Source: Callorhinus ursinus
Lineage: Eukaryota; Chordata; Mammalia; Carnivora; Otariidae
Length of the DNA: 64,000 bases
Direction of reading: 5' to 3'
Assembly: GCF_003265705.1 (NCBI RefSeq)
Contig: NW_020312859.1
Location: 3,961,932-4,025,931 of the forward strand
Shown: piece after piece, positions 1 to 10,289 of the stretch
How positions within the stretch are numbered: position 1 is the first letter of the stretch
Layout of the letters: every line of letters begins with the position of its first letter
Position numbers and translations under genes: made by a program
Notes under the pieces: generated by a model
What the model saw: the letters and a program-made list of their open reading frames with translations, nothing else
Database searches by the model: none
Told to the model about the DNA's origin: nothing

Positions 1-765
1 CCCCATTGAGGTATCACCGTAAGCTCATTAGAATGGCTATTATCAAAAAAAATGAAAAGATAGTAAGTGTTGGGAAGGATGAGGAGAAAGTGGAATCCTT
101 GTTCATTGTTGACAGGAATATAAAATGATCTAGCTGCTAGGGAAAACAGTATGATGTTTCCTCAAAACATTACAGAATTACCACATGATCCACCAATTCA
201 ATCCTGGGTATACATCCGAAGAATTGAATTTGGCATCTCGAAGAGACGTGTGCGCTCCCACGTTCGTTGCAGCATTATTCACAATAGCCAAGGTATGGAA
301 GCAACCTAAATGTCCATTGACAGAGGAAAGGGCGAAGAGAAGGTGGTACATACATACAATGGTGTATTATTCATCCTTTAAAAAGAATGAAATCCTGCTG
401 TGTGTAACAACATGGTTGAACGTAGTGGGCATTATGCTAAGTGATAGAAGCCAGTCACAGACAAATGGCACATGGCTCCACTTCCAAGAGGTATCTAAAA
501 ATACTGTAGTTCTAATCTCTAGAAACAGAGATGAGAATGGTGGCTGCCAGGGACTGGGGGAGGAGGGGAGAATGGGATGCTGCCCTCCAACAGGTGTAAA
601 GTCCCAGTTCTGCAAGATGCATAAATTCTAGAGGCCTGCTAGACTCTACAACACTGTGCCTGTCATTCACAGTACTGCGTTGTCCACTGAAATTTTGCTA
701 AGAGGGTAGATCTCATGTCAGGTGTTCTTAACCACCCAAAAACATCAACAGAAAGTAGGAATCGT
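1..765 (+). mobile_element. Old L1 (L1M/HAL1-type) 3' end
   Basis: The sequence matches the distal ORF2 and 3' UTR of mammalian L1: 'gttgggaaggatgaggagaaagtgg', 'gcagcattattcacaatagccaagg', 'acaacatggttgaacg...attatgctaagtgatagaagccagtcac', then a 3' UTR with 'gaaattttgctaagagggtagatctcatgt'. It is diverged, with reading-frame damage. A 148-codon open frame at 185-631 is a relic of ORF2 only. Confidence 0.85.
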
Positions 766-1379
766 GAGAGTTCAGGAGGTAGAAATTATATTATCATCAT
801 TTATCAATGCGTATTGATTTTTCAGGCAAATACTTGCCTCTATTAAGGGAGCAAAAGCAGAGTTGCATCCTTGAAGGAATGATTCTCAGGAGGAGGTTGT
901 CAGGCTCGTATTCAAGGGAAGACGGCTTGCGTGGTGGTGATGGGTTGGGTGACCCTTCATCCCGGTGTGCTGTGGACAGTCCTGGTGTGTGTCTAGTGTT
1001 CCCCGGCATAATTAGGAACCACAATTCTTTGCTCTGCCAGAAGTGGCCTGGCATAGAGGATACATTCCATATTCATCTTGGTGTAATGAGGGCGTGGGGA
1101 GATGCTGGGAGCAAGGCAACAGTGAGGGATGTGTTTTGGATGGGCCATCGGAGAGGTTGGCGAGGACACCTCCCCATTTGGGGATTAGTTCCTTATCTGC
1201 AGGGGGGTTGTTGGGTCTGTTTTCTTCCATTTTATTCCTGGTTTGCGTGTATGCTCACAACACACATTTTGGGGCAAAACGCCCCCAAAGGGTGCTGTGT
1301 AATTTGCATGGGAGACCCACAGCCTGTCTGTGGTACAGCTTGTTCTGCTGAACTCTTCCTGGGCCCCCTTGCTTGACTG
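766..1379. other. Non-coding stretch, nothing recognised
   Basis: No repeat family or gene recognised. Open frames of 189 codons (807-1376 +) and 102 codons (1043-1351 +) overlap each other and have no domain or protein-like composition. Confidence 0.5.
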
Positions 1380-1690
1380 ATTACAGTAAATGAGGTGTCA
1401 TTTAAGCGCAGGTGATGTGGAGATAGCGAGTATTGGGTCTAAAGTACAAAATATTAATTCATAAAAAAAAAGTAATTAATGAAAGCCTAATTAAAGCAGA
1501 CATCCTGAGCAGGGCTCTCCTGGAATCCTGGGACAGTCTCAATTACCAGCTTTCCTCTGAGCTTATAATGTGTAATTGGGAGGTATTAGGTTCTAATGGA
1601 TGAGATTAATACGAAAAATAATTAATGAAAAAGGAAATTAAATGTGAGTTTGTTAAAAGTTTCCAGAGGTAGGTACATTACGCCAGAACA
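1380..1690. promoter_or_regulatory. Repeat-poor TAAT-rich segment, candidate conserved enhancer
   Basis: Eight homeodomain-type core motifs lie in about 190 bp: TTAATT at 1454, TAATTAAT at 1473, TAATTAA at 1488, AATTA at 1541, TAATTG at 1573, ATTAAT at 1605, TAATTAAT at 1619 and AATTAAA at 1636. No transposon is recognised here. Function is inferred from motif density only; conservation was not testable. Confidence 0.35.
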
Positions 1691-1699
1691 GTAGGTGCT

Positions 1700-2320
1700 C
1701 AAAGATTTATTAATGAAAGTCTTTGCGAGTGACAAAGTCTCGCTTGTGTAACTGACATCGGAGGCCCCTTTGGTATGCCCAGCCTCACCCTGTGTCATTT
1801 GTCTCCCTAAATAGCATCTGATGTCATCTGGGGCTGCGAGAACCAAGGGGGAAGTCTTAATGTGGAAGAATCAGAAGGTGTTCCTTATGCTCGAGGAGAG
1901 GAGTTACGTTCTGGCCTCCTCCTCTTGTGGCTTCACTCATATGGAAAAGGGTGAACAGACAGTCTTTCGGTTGCTCAGAAAGAAATTTAAGAATAACATA
2001 TGTAGAGTAGGGTATTAAAAGCAAATTTACTTTTCCTACAGCTGTATGAAAAATTAACCTTTCCTATCCAGGAGAGCTGTTTTTGTAAATGTTTTGGAGC
2101 AAGTGATGCTGGTGAGGGCCCCTAATGACGTTGGCTTGCCTTGCATGCAGTCTCCCCTTTGCTCCCGTGTTGCAACCTGACCTTCTGCGTGATTCATTGT
2201 TCTGTTCTATTGATCTGTAGTTCATCACTTCTGGGTTTCGATTTCTCCCGCTTGAAATGAGTCGGGGAGTTGAGGCGTGCTCAGGGCAGTTCGTGACGCT
2301 GCTTGAGCTGTTCCTACAAC
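1700..2320. other. Unique non-coding stretch
   Basis: No repeat, gene or strong motif cluster recognised. Confidence 0.45.
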
Positions 2321-2324
2321 TGAG

Positions 2325-2455
2325 TGTGCACAAAAATCACTCAGGGGCTTGTTAAAAATAGGCAGATTCTGTGGTTGCATCCCCAAATGAGGGCTGTGGC
2401 CGGGGAATCTGCATTTTCAGTGGGTGGTTTAGATTCAGCTGCCTTGGGCAGTGGG
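2325..2455 (+). mobile_element. Degraded hAT-type MITE (MER20-like)
   Basis: The stretch 'atcactcaggggcttgttaaaaat...' followed by 'ggggaatctgcattttcag' resembles MER20-like Charlie elements (acctgggaacttgttagaaatgc ... cagcaatctgtgtttt). Terminal repeats are not clear. Confidence 0.45.
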
Positions 2456-2521
2456 ACCTTTGAGTCGAATGCTATTTGCCCCTGAATCGAGGGAGTCCTG
2501 ACTTTTAATTCACAGACGCAG

Positions 2522-2839
2522 TGCTGGGGACTGAATGTGTCCCCCCGAGATGAGTTAAATCCTAATGTCCAGTGTGATGGTGTTTGGGAGGTGATGAGGT
2601 CACCCTCATGAAGAGGTTAGTGCCCTTACAAAAGAGGCTCCAGGGAAGTCCCTTGCCCCTCTGCCTTGTGCAGTTACAACAGTCTGACGTCTAGGAAGCG
2701 GGTTCTCAGCAGATACGGGATCTGTCGGTGCTTTGTTCATGGACTTCCCGGCATCTGGAACTTCGAGGGAGAGAGATTTCTGCTGTTAAGTCACCTGGTC
2801 TGTGGTATTCTGTTAGAGGCCCCTGAACGGTCTAAGACA
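2522..2839 (+). mobile_element. Solo LTR, ERVL/MaLR class (MLT-like)
   Basis: The LTR shows 'gactgaatgtgtccccc', 'gtgatggtgtttgggaggtgatgaggtca', 'ttagtgcccttacaaaagag', 'ggacttcccggcatctggaac', 'ttaagtcacctggtctgtggtattctgttag' and ends 'ctgaacggtctaagaca'. These are the conserved blocks of a common ancient mammalian LTR family in + orientation. Subfamily not assigned; no internal retroviral sequence is present. Confidence 0.8.
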
Positions 2840-3440
2840 GTGGGGACTTGGTTTATGCGCGGGGATTGGCCCTTTCTCCCTCGTGGCCCCAACTTCTGGC
2901 TCAGCGTGGAGGCCCACCCATACCTGCTGTCACCTCAGCTCCTAAGAATGCGGAGTCTTACCCTCCCCTTGGGGAGAGAGGTGGGCTTTGGCACAGCCTC
3001 CATTGCCCGCAGCATGGTGGGAGCTGCAGGGTCTTTGGTGCCCAGATTGGAGCAAAAAGGCCTTAAACGAGGTGGAGGTGTGAGCTGCCTTTTCTACGGG
3101 AGGCCTGGAGGAGCATGGGTAGCGTGACCTGTGTGTACAGGAGTTGGGACTCTGTGCGGGATGCTTTAACCAGAGAGGCAGGATAGGGGGCAGCAGATGA
3201 AATTCCTCTCCCTTCCTTTCCTGGAAGGAAAGTTCACGCACCTGTGTCCCAGCACCTGGCTTGCTTGCAAGCCTGTGGCCAGCTGAAGACTGTGCTGTTG
3301 TGGAGGGGTTTTCTCCTTTACTTCAGTTCTGCCCTGGCATGCCCCTCCCACCCAGTCGTGGCAAGAATGCTTTGTTTTGCCTCAGCTTTTATTCCTGGGC
3401 TGTGACTGGCGTTTGCTGGCTGGGATTCCCTAGCAGGTCA
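2840..3440. other. Non-coding stretch, nothing recognised
   Basis: GC-richer than its surroundings. Overlapping open frames occur on both strands (2666-3127 +, 2942-3241 -), which is composition rather than coding. No repeat recognised. Confidence 0.45.
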
Positions 3441-3554
3441 GGTAATCTGAGCTAATCTTCATCTGGTAAATGGGTACAACCTTAGTACTTTCCTCACGTG
3501 GACATTTCAAAGCTCAATAATACTTAATTTATATATATATATTTTTAATTTAAT

Positions 3555-3605
3555 TTTATTATGTTAATCATCATACATTACATCATTAGTTTTTGAACTC
3601 CTTAC
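3555..3605 (-). mobile_element. Very short 3' end of a carnivore L1
   Basis: 'ttttattatgttaatcatcatacattacatcattag' is the reverse-strand 3' end of the carnivore L1 also seen at 56.4 kb and 60.0 kb. Only about 50 bp remain before AT-rich sequence begins, so it is heavily 5' truncated. Confidence 0.6.
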
Positions 3606-3810
3606 AGTACAAAAACTATTTCAGTTATGCAATATAGAACATTAAATAGAATGTCAATTATATTTGAACTTTAATATAAACAATTTATAATGTATCAAAT
3701 TATACATTTAAAATCTATATAAATATAAATTTAAAAATTTATAATTTAAATATAAATAGGATGATAATGAAATGATATTAATTATGTCATACTCATTACG
3801 GTTATACTTT
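3606..3810. repeat. AT-rich low-complexity tract
   Basis: Dense runs such as 'taaaatctatataaatataaatttaaaaatttataatttaaatataaat' with no unit of constant length. Confidence 0.7.
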
Positions 3811-3936
3811 TAAGTTAGGACAATTTGGGCTCATTTTATGAAGGTACCAGAGCTACAGTTAGGGTGAACCACAGCCTGTGTTCTAGATGTGTGCTTCTTA
3901 GAATGCATTCTGTAGCCTGTCAAAAGATGCTGCTTG

Positions 3937-4139
3937 TGGGGCACCTGGTGGCTCAGTTGGTTAAGCCCTCGACTCTTGATTTCGGTTCAGGTCATGATCA
4001 CAGGGTCATGAGATCGAGCCCCACATCGGGCTTTGCCCATCTGGGAGTTTACCTGAGTTTCTCTCTCCCTCTCTCTATTCCCCTCCCACTTGTGCTTGCT
4101 CTGTCTCTCTCTAAAATAAAAAAATCTTAAAAAGAAAAA
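3937..4139 (+). mobile_element. Can-SINE (SINEC)
   Basis: The head 'ggggcacctggtggctcagttggttaag' carries the tRNA-derived region with its A/B-box segment ('ggttcaggtcatgatca...gatcgagcccc'), followed by a CT-rich body and an 'aaataaaaaaatctt' A-tail. Flanked by GCTGCTTG at 3929-3936 and 4140-4147 (TSD). Confidence 0.92.
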
Positions 4140-4194
4140 GCTGCTTGAAAAAAAAAATAGCCACAAAACCAGCAACTGAACAGACATAGGAAAG

Positions 4195-4430
4195 CAACTG
4201 TGGGAGAGTCTAGGATCATAGGCTTTTGAGCCAGGACTTCTCAGTGTCTCTGAATTGCCTTGTTCACCGCTGTGCAACTTTACTAATTGACTGGTAACCC
4301 CAAGTAACCGTTCCTTCATGGCTCTGTGCCTCCTAGGCTCGGGGTACGGATTAACAGTGGTCATACAGCTACGCATGTAGAGTGGTGTCTGGTACACAGT
4401 TGAAGCTCAGTCAGTGTTAATGATGAGCAC
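4195..4430 (+). mobile_element. MIR fragment
   Basis: Contains the MIR landmarks 'tcataggcttttgagcc', 'gctgtgcaactttact', 'ggctctgtgcctcc' and the 3' end 'gtctggtacacagttgaagctcagtcagtgtt' in order, diverged. Confidence 0.6.
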
Positions 4431-4534
4431 CCATCTGGTTTTTACTGAGAGGATGGTGTGCACTGTGATTATGGAGAGGGTAGGGTGGGCAGCATTTCTG
4501 GAACTCCTGCTGTCCACAGAGAAGGAGCTCTTGT

Positions 4535-4612
4535 GTGTGTCCGCCTCCCTCCCCTCTCCTATCCCCCTTCCCTCCTCCATTTCCATCTCCTCCTCCATAT
4601 TCTTCTCCCAAT
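4535..4612. repeat. Pyrimidine-rich (CT) low-complexity tract
   Basis: 'cctccctcccctctcctatcccccttccctcctcc' type sequence; explains the reverse-strand Glu/Gly-rich open frames around 4407-4640. Confidence 0.7.
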
Positions 4613-4834
4613 ACCATGACTCCTGGATCTCCTTGGACAAGGGGGAGCTAGAAAGCTTGGCTAGCTGGTGTCATTTGAAGCCTTGACTTGTTGCCCAACT
4701 CAGGCCAGATTTGAGGGCGATGTGACGTCATAGCCTCTGTAGAGTCTCTTCTGTGTCCTTCTCTAGCAGGACGTCTCTCTGACCTCCCTTCCTCCTCTCC
4801 CCCCACACCCCTTCTTTCAAGAAGGCGACACACG

Positions 4835-5026
4835 GGGGCGCCTGGGTGGCTCAGTCAGTTAAGCGTCTGCCTTCGGCTCGGGCCATGATCCTGGCTGGCG
4901 TCCTGGGATTGAGCCCCCACGTGGGGTTCTCTGCTCAACAGGGAGCCTGCTTCTCCCTCTTCCTCTGCCAGCCTGTCTGCCTACTTGTGTCTCTCTGTCA
5001 AATAAATAAAATCTTTAAAAAAAAAT
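4835..5026 (+). mobile_element. Can-SINE (SINEC), near full length
   Basis: The head 'ggggcgcctgggtggctcagtcagttaagcgtctgcc' is nearly consensus. The 3' end is 'tcaaataaataaaatctttaaaaaaaa'. Flanks GACACACG (4827-4834) and GACACATG (5027-5034) look like a TSD. Confidence 0.95.
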
Positions 5027-5034
5027 GACACATG

Positions 5035-5610
5035 ATAAAGGAAGCACGTGCAGGTGGACCGTGCAGTCTCTGAAGGTGTAGATATCATGCAGCTCTCACT
5101 TTTCTGGGGCTCACAGGCTGCCAGAACCGTTCGATGGGCACATAGCACCAGGTCATCCTTTAACAAAAGAAGATGCAAAAATGAAGGTGACGTGCCTGGG
5201 TGCTTGCTCCCATCCTCCAGCCGTGGAGGGAGGTTCAGTCCAGGAATGCTCCCCTGTGCCTGCCTTCTCACCGAGCATAGTTCTGCATCCCCATAGTTAT
5301 CTCCAGGGAAGCCTGTGCGGACCAGATAGAATGAAAACCTGGGCTCCTTGAAGGCTTGCTTTCTCTAGGGAGAGCAGTACCCTGGAATCTGGTACACATC
5401 AGCCTCTTGGGAGCTGGGTCTACTAAGTTAGTCCCACTGAGGCCAGTCAGCTCCGGTAGGCTTGGGTTCAGTGTTTGCAGTGCTGAGGGTCTAGCTGTAT
5501 TGTGGGGTAGCCGTCCTATTCTGTGGGAGAGGTCTTGGAGGCCCCTCCCACCCCACCCTGTGATCTCTCTCTGGCCTGTTCTCTTTAGAGTATGATCCAT
5601 CCATCCAGGG
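5035..5610. other. Unique non-coding stretch
   Basis: No repeat recognised. A 166-codon reverse frame (5268-5768) runs on into the neighbouring MER5A and is not a gene. Confidence 0.45.
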
Positions 5611-5820
5611 CAGTGGTTCTTAGCGGGGAGCAGTTTTGTCCCCCAGGAGACATTGGGCAATGTCTGGAGATCAATTTGGTTATCACAACTGAGAGAGGTA
5701 CTAATAGCATCGAGTGGGTAGAGGACAGGCAGGCCACTCCACATCATACAAAGCTCAGGCCTCCACAAAAGAAAATTATCTACTCCAAAATGCTGATGAT
5801 GTCAGGATTGAGAAACCCTG
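5611..5820 (+). mobile_element. MER5A (non-autonomous hAT-Charlie element)
   Basis: Starts CAGTGGTTCTTAGC and ends GAGAAACCCTG, the MER5A terminal inverted repeats. Between them are 'cccccaggagacattgggcaatgtctggaga' and 'atcgagtgggtagagg'. Near full length. Confidence 0.9.
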
Positions 5821-6135
5821 GTCTAGGTGGGCTCTGTCAGCTGAGAGTCAGTCTTGGGGGACAGTAAAGAGTCATTGAGGGGTATTTCTGTTGCCTCCAT
5901 GGATAAGCCAGAAGATTTGGCTTTTCCATTGTCTGGCAGTCTCAAATTGATGACCCTCTCATTCTGGGGCTGTAGTCTCAGGATTGTGGTAGACACTATC
6001 TTCCAGTCTGTAATTGCAGGTGGAGGTGAGAAACCATTCCTCCTAAAGGACAGAGGTCACTCACATTCTCTTGCAAACAAGCAAACTGCGGGTTAAGTGC
6101 TGACACACCGAGGATTCTATGTGGCATGATCCACT
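5821..6135. other. Unique non-coding stretch
   Basis: Nothing recognised. Confidence 0.4.
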
Positions 6136-6144
6136 GGGGATGGA

Positions 6145-6270
6145 GGTGAGTGTCATGGTAAGGGCATGTGGAATCAGACCTTTCAAATCCTGGCTTCGCC
6201 TCTTACCAAGCTGTGTGACCTTGGGTAGGTTTCTTAACCTCTCTGAATCTTAGTCTTCACTCTTCCCTGG
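6145..6270 (+). mobile_element. MIR
   Basis: Core 'ggaatcagacctttcaaatcctggcttcgcctcttaccaagctgtgtgaccttgggtaggtttcttaacctctctgaatcttag' follows the MIR consensus closely. Confidence 0.85.
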
Positions 6271-6639
6271 GGGTGGTCATGCATGTCACACTGTATGCTT
6301 GCTAGCTGAGAAGTTGGCACTGGTGGAGGGGACAGCTCTGTCCACCCATTTCCGCCTTCGTGAAGCCTTGCCCTGCTGCTGACTCCCAGGTGAGGGAACT
6401 GCTCTTTGGTTTGGATTTGCTTTGTTTTCCTCCACCTTCATACTTTCTAGTTGGGCTTGGTCCGGTTTTCTTTGCAGGTTCCACAGAGGAAGGAGTCGTA
6501 CTAACAAGGGGTAAGTTGGTGGAGAAGGGACCCATTTCAGTCATGAACAGAAGGGCATGAAAGTGTCTGCAAAGGTGCATTTAATTTATCTAGCCCAAGA
6601 TTTTTAAAAAGTGCTCATTAAAAAAACAACAACTCATTC

Positions 6640-6775
6640 TTTGATCAGGTGCCATAGTGAGTACTCTTGTATCCATTTTGCAGGTAAGAAAGAGCCTCAG
6701 AGAGGTTCGGTGTCTGTCCAGGATCACACAGCAAGGTGCTGGCAGATCTGTGTCCAAATGCCTTGTTCTGGAACC
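6640..6775 (-). mobile_element. MIR
   Basis: Reverse-strand MIR: 'atccattttgcaggtaagaaagagcctcagagaggttcggtgtctgtccaggatcacacagcaaggtgctggcag'. Confidence 0.8.
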
Positions 6776-6789
6776 CACCCTCGGGACAG

Positions 6790-7335
6790 TCCTGTGGACC
6801 GAGTGGAATGGCACATTTAAGAATTACTGAGGCAAAAACTAATGATGTAGTGTATGGTGATTAACATAACAATAATAATAAAAGAATTACTAAGGCAGCT
6901 GAGGTGTGCTTTGTGGATACATAGAAACAACAACAAGAAGGTTCTGATGGAGCGGGACGTACATGATTTTATTTGTGCAGCCTCCTGATTCTGGATCCTT
7001 GGATGTTCTAGTTGGGTGAATGCCCCAGGTGGGGTGGGTGGGACCCAGGCTCCCAGAAAGGTTTCCCTGGTCAAGGAGGGTGGTGTGATGTGTGGACTTA
7101 GCTGTGTGTGAAGCTGGCTGAAGCCTGGGGCATGGGGGGGGGGTAGGCTGGCTGCTGAGTGGTCATGGCCATGTGCTGCCATGTCTTTGAGTCCTTCCGG
7201 ACCTTCTGTATGCTTTTTCACCTTGACAGCTTCCAGCATTCATTGTGGCTTACAATGGGGGTAAGGAGCAGAGGTCTGGGTGTCTTTCCCTAAAATGGAG
7301 GGTTTTGGTCTTAAAAACCTTTTCTTGGCCAGGCC
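6790..7335. other. Unique non-coding stretch with short simple runs
   Basis: Contains 'aacaataataataaaa' (about 6866-6882) and a run of ten or more G at about 7134-7143. No gene or dispersed repeat recognised. Confidence 0.45.
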
Positions 7336-7339
7336 GTGT

Positions 7340-7475
7340 GTCTGGCTGCTTGATGTACTTCATCTCATTTACTCCTCGTACCGACTCTGGGGGCAGGTAT
7401 TCATGGTCTGCCGCTGAGGAGTTGAGGCTCACACGGCCTGCGAAGGAGCTGAACTGCGAGTGAAACTCACTGCTG
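7340..7475 (-). mobile_element. MIR
   Basis: Diverged reverse MIR: 'ttcatctcatttactcctcgtaccgactctgggggcaggtattcatggtctgccgctgaggagttgaggctcacac'. Confidence 0.6.
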
Positions 7476-7659
7476 TGCGACTCGGTTGGTGGTCAAGGCC
7501 AACTGATAACGCTAGATCTACTCCGGCCTCCCCGTGTCCACTGCCGTTGTCCTTGGCCAAGGCCCTATCGGCTGTCACCCTGCACCAGGGCGATAGACGC
7601 TGCAGTGCTTTCTCTGAAGTCACTCTTGCTTCCTCTCCATGCACCTCCTGTTCTAAAGA

Positions 7660-7788
7660 TACGAAATGTTAGCTTCTGGAGGGTTCTGACTGTACCTCAG
7701 GGATCCACTGCTGCATCCCCCGTGCTTCACGTTGTGCTTGCACGTGGTAGGTGCTCAGAAATGTTGTGTATGAATACGTGGGTGGAAG
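7660..7788 (+). mobile_element. L2 3' end
   Basis: 'agcttctggagggttctgactgtacctcagggatccactgctgcatccccc...gcacgtggtaggtgctcagaaatgtt' matches the conserved L2 3' end. Confidence 0.75.
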
Positions 7789-7828
7789 ATTAGATTTGCA
7801 TTTTAGGAAAATTATTCTGGGAGATGTG

Positions 7829-7925
7829 ATTAGCCCATCCACCCATCCATGCATCCATCCATCACCCATCTACCTGTCCATCTACTCATCCATCCATCCA
7901 TCCCTCATTCATCCATCTCTTTATT
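7829..7925. repeat. (CATC)n microsatellite, imperfect
   Basis: Runs of 'catccacccatccatgcatccatccatc' and 'catccatccatccatccctcattcatcc' with interruptions. Confidence 0.9.
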
Positions 7926-7939
7926 CCTGTTTATCCAAT

Positions 7940-8905
7940 CACTCAAGTATCAGAGCAGGAAAAAGGCAAAACACATTTAGTGCTGCTAGGTCAGACTCAG
8001 ATAGGTATTATTAAAGGCCTCTTTGAAGAAAACGTCATATTATTTCTTTAAGAGTGAAACAAGATAAAAGCAGGCACTTTTCATGAATTAACATGTGTCT
8101 CAAAATTTGGACCTTCATCTAAAATATTAAAATACAACCTGTGCCTTTTCTCGTTTTGTCCGTAGATGATCAAGAGACCGCACGAGTAATTCAAATACAA
8201 GCTAAGTTCTAATTCCTTGCCTTTTAGAAAGCCACTTGCACTTTGCAGTGCAAAACAGTGATTGCAGACATATTAATATTTAAGATCTTGGAGACAGTCT
8301 AAGCTAAGGCATAGGCTTGTAAAACAAGTACCTGATTACCGAGCAGATTTTTATAATGTCCAGTTGGGCCATCGATCCTCCCCTGGAGGGGCCCTGGCCG
8401 CCCTCGTGGGTGCTGCCCAGAGCACTAGGGGTCCCAGCTCTGCCTCTGAGCTTGGGGTTTGGAGCTGTCGGCACCCCAAGGGGATGCTGGGGATTCCACG
8501 CTCTTCCACAGACTTCTGCCTGTGGTCATAGTTAACAAAGGCAGCCAGCTAGGCGAGGAGGAATGAAATTCCCTGTGCAGGAGCCTCATAAATATGAGAT
8601 GAGACAGCTTGGATGGAAATGAAAGCTGAGATGCTCAAAAATAAAGCGTGAAAGAGTCCTGGCCCTGTATAAGAACGAGATTGATCTCTGTACACTGACA
8701 GAATGTACGATTTCCCTTCACTTTACTATAGTGCTTCTGTTTCTATAGAAACCACCAATTTTATAGACAGATCGGCTCCGTGAGAAGGCGCGGGGAGTTC
8801 AGTTTGAAGCCAAGTGCCGTTAGGGCACCGGCACTCCCAACCCCGGGGAGGGGGCTTTCTTCTTTGCCGGCTAACTAGCTCTCCTGGGGATGGTTAATGA
8901 TTACC
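7940..8905. promoter_or_regulatory. Repeat-free segment with HNF1-like site, candidate conserved non-coding element
   Basis: About 960 bp with no recognisable transposon in a repeat-dense intron. AT-rich motifs run through 8040-8330 and 8540-8780. At 8892-8905 GGTTAATGATTACC matches the HNF1 homodimer palindrome GGTTAATNATTAAC at 13 of 14 positions. A 7-bp inverted repeat TTGCACT/AGTGCAA lies at 8236-8242 and 8247-8253. Regulatory role is inferred. Confidence 0.35.
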
Positions 8906-9034
8906 AGGCTTGGAACCTGTCACAATTATTATAATAATGCTTGCAGTGCATCTTCCCTTCCACGGAGCCCCTGCGGACACGGCGAGTTGTAGCCCTCGGA
9001 GCATCCTCACAGAGGGCAGTGACACGCGGCTCTT

Positions 9035-9160
9035 CACTCTTTCATTCATTTGTTCATCAGATACATACGGTTGGCTTAGCACCAGACACTGTGCTGAGCC
9101 CTGGAGGAGTCCGTGCTGCAGTGAGGGAGACAGACAGGCAAATCGATAACTTCATTTCTG
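9035..9160 (-). mobile_element. L2 3' end
   Basis: 'tttcattcatttgttcatcagatacat...cttagcaccagacactgtgctgagccctggaggagtccgtgctgcagtgagggagacagacag' is the reversed L2 3' end. Confidence 0.75.
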
Positions 9161-9262
9161 CGAGAGAGGTTTTTCTGGCCAGGGTTCCCTGAGAGGGAAA
9201 TGCCCGGTGTTCCCTGGATCCCAGGGATGGTCTGGCAAAGGTAAGCAAGCTCCAAGTGCCTC

Positions 9263-9645
9263 AGTTAGGTTTGCCGCATCACAAGCTACCCCAAAACCCA
9301 GGAGTGTGAACCACCAACTGTTTTATGGATAGACACGTGATCCTGTGGGTCGGGAATTCGGATGGGGCGCGGTGGAAAGTTTTGTGTCTGCTCTGTGATG
9401 TTTGGGGCCTCTGCCATGGTGGCTCCCAGATGAAGGATGGCGGGCATGGCCCAAACACCTCTGTGTACTTTGAAGGTTTCCCTATAGACCACAGCCTTCT
9501 CAGGAGAGTCGTCCACGGCTGTGGATGCTGCAAGGCTTTTTGTGACTTACCCTCAGCAGTTCCAGAGCATCACCATCATGGCATTCTGCTGGGAAAACAA
9601 ACCACTAAGGCTAGAGCAGCTATAAGGGGAGGAGAGGAATAGCCC
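9263..9645 (-). mobile_element. Possible old LTR (ERVL-type), reverse orientation
   Basis: 'caagctaccccaaaacccagg' near the start and 'ttttgtgacttaccctcagcagttccagagcatcacc' plus 'ggggaggagaggaatagccccctcc' near the end resemble a common ancient LTR in reverse. Assignment is tentative; open frames inside (9279-9533 -, 9325-9642 +) are not genes. Confidence 0.4.
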
Positions 9646-9649
9646 CCTC

Positions 9650-10160
9650 CTTTTTTTTTTTTTTTCCCCTCCTTTTGTATTAACTGTAGCCATCTCCAAG
9701 GGGGCGGTAGATAACCCAAACTGGCAGAGCAAAAAGGAAATTGAGTCATTTAATTGAAAACTCCTGGGGGGCAGGTAAGCATCGCTGGACCCTAGGTTTC
9801 ATATGATGTCATCAGTTCCGCGTCTCTGTCTCATCTTCTTTCTTGGCTTTTTTTGTGAACTGATGCAACCGGAAGGCACAGGTTCTCCTTAGGGAGTGAG
9901 GATGGTCATAGCTCAGAACTGTAAGCTCAGTGGAGAGGGGAGAACTGCCCATCACCACCCATTCAAAGCCTGGCCCAGACTTGCATTGGCTTGTGTGGGT
10001 CCTATGAGCATCTCTGAATCATTCACTCTGGCCACGGGCCTGTGCGGTTCTGATTGGTCAACCCTGAGTTATGTGTCCACACCTGGGGCAGGCTTGGGTG
10101 GGAGGGGCAGCTTTCTAGAAGAATGACCCAGAAGTTCTTAGGGACAACGATGGATAGCAC
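9650..10160. other. Mixed stretch: T/C run then unassigned sequence
   Basis: A T-run lies at 9651-9665. The part around 9950-10110 ('attcactctggccacgggcctgtgcggttctgattggtcaaccctg') looks like a dispersed repeat, but I cannot name the family. Confidence 0.35.
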
Positions 10161-10289
10161 AAAGTACTGCCCTCTCTAGGTGGCAGCTGAAGCCAAGGGA
10201 ATGAATGAGATGGTCTAGGAATGGGGTGTTGACTGAGAAGGGGGCCCATGATGGGGTTCTAATGAGCATCTAATGGATGGGCTAAGAAA

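Noticed and set aside
185..631. 148-codon frame (+)
   Set aside because: Remnant of the L1 ORF2 3' end, not a cellular gene.
807..1376. 189-codon open frame (+)
   Set aside because: No domain; overlapping frames on both strands; unremarkable intronic sequence.
2522..2839. Endogenous retrovirus with genes
   Set aside because: Only solo LTR sequence is present here and at the other LTR sites; no gag, pol or env.
3937..4139. tRNA gene
   Set aside because: The A/B-box-like head belongs to a Can-SINE, as in all other copies; there is no cloverleaf closing stem or 3' end.
5268..5768. 166-codon open frame (-)
   Set aside because: Runs into a MER5A element; no protein features.
8236..8253. microRNA-like hairpin (stem AGTGCAA)
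   Set aside because: Only 7 paired bases with no pairing beyond the stem; too short for a pre-miRNA.
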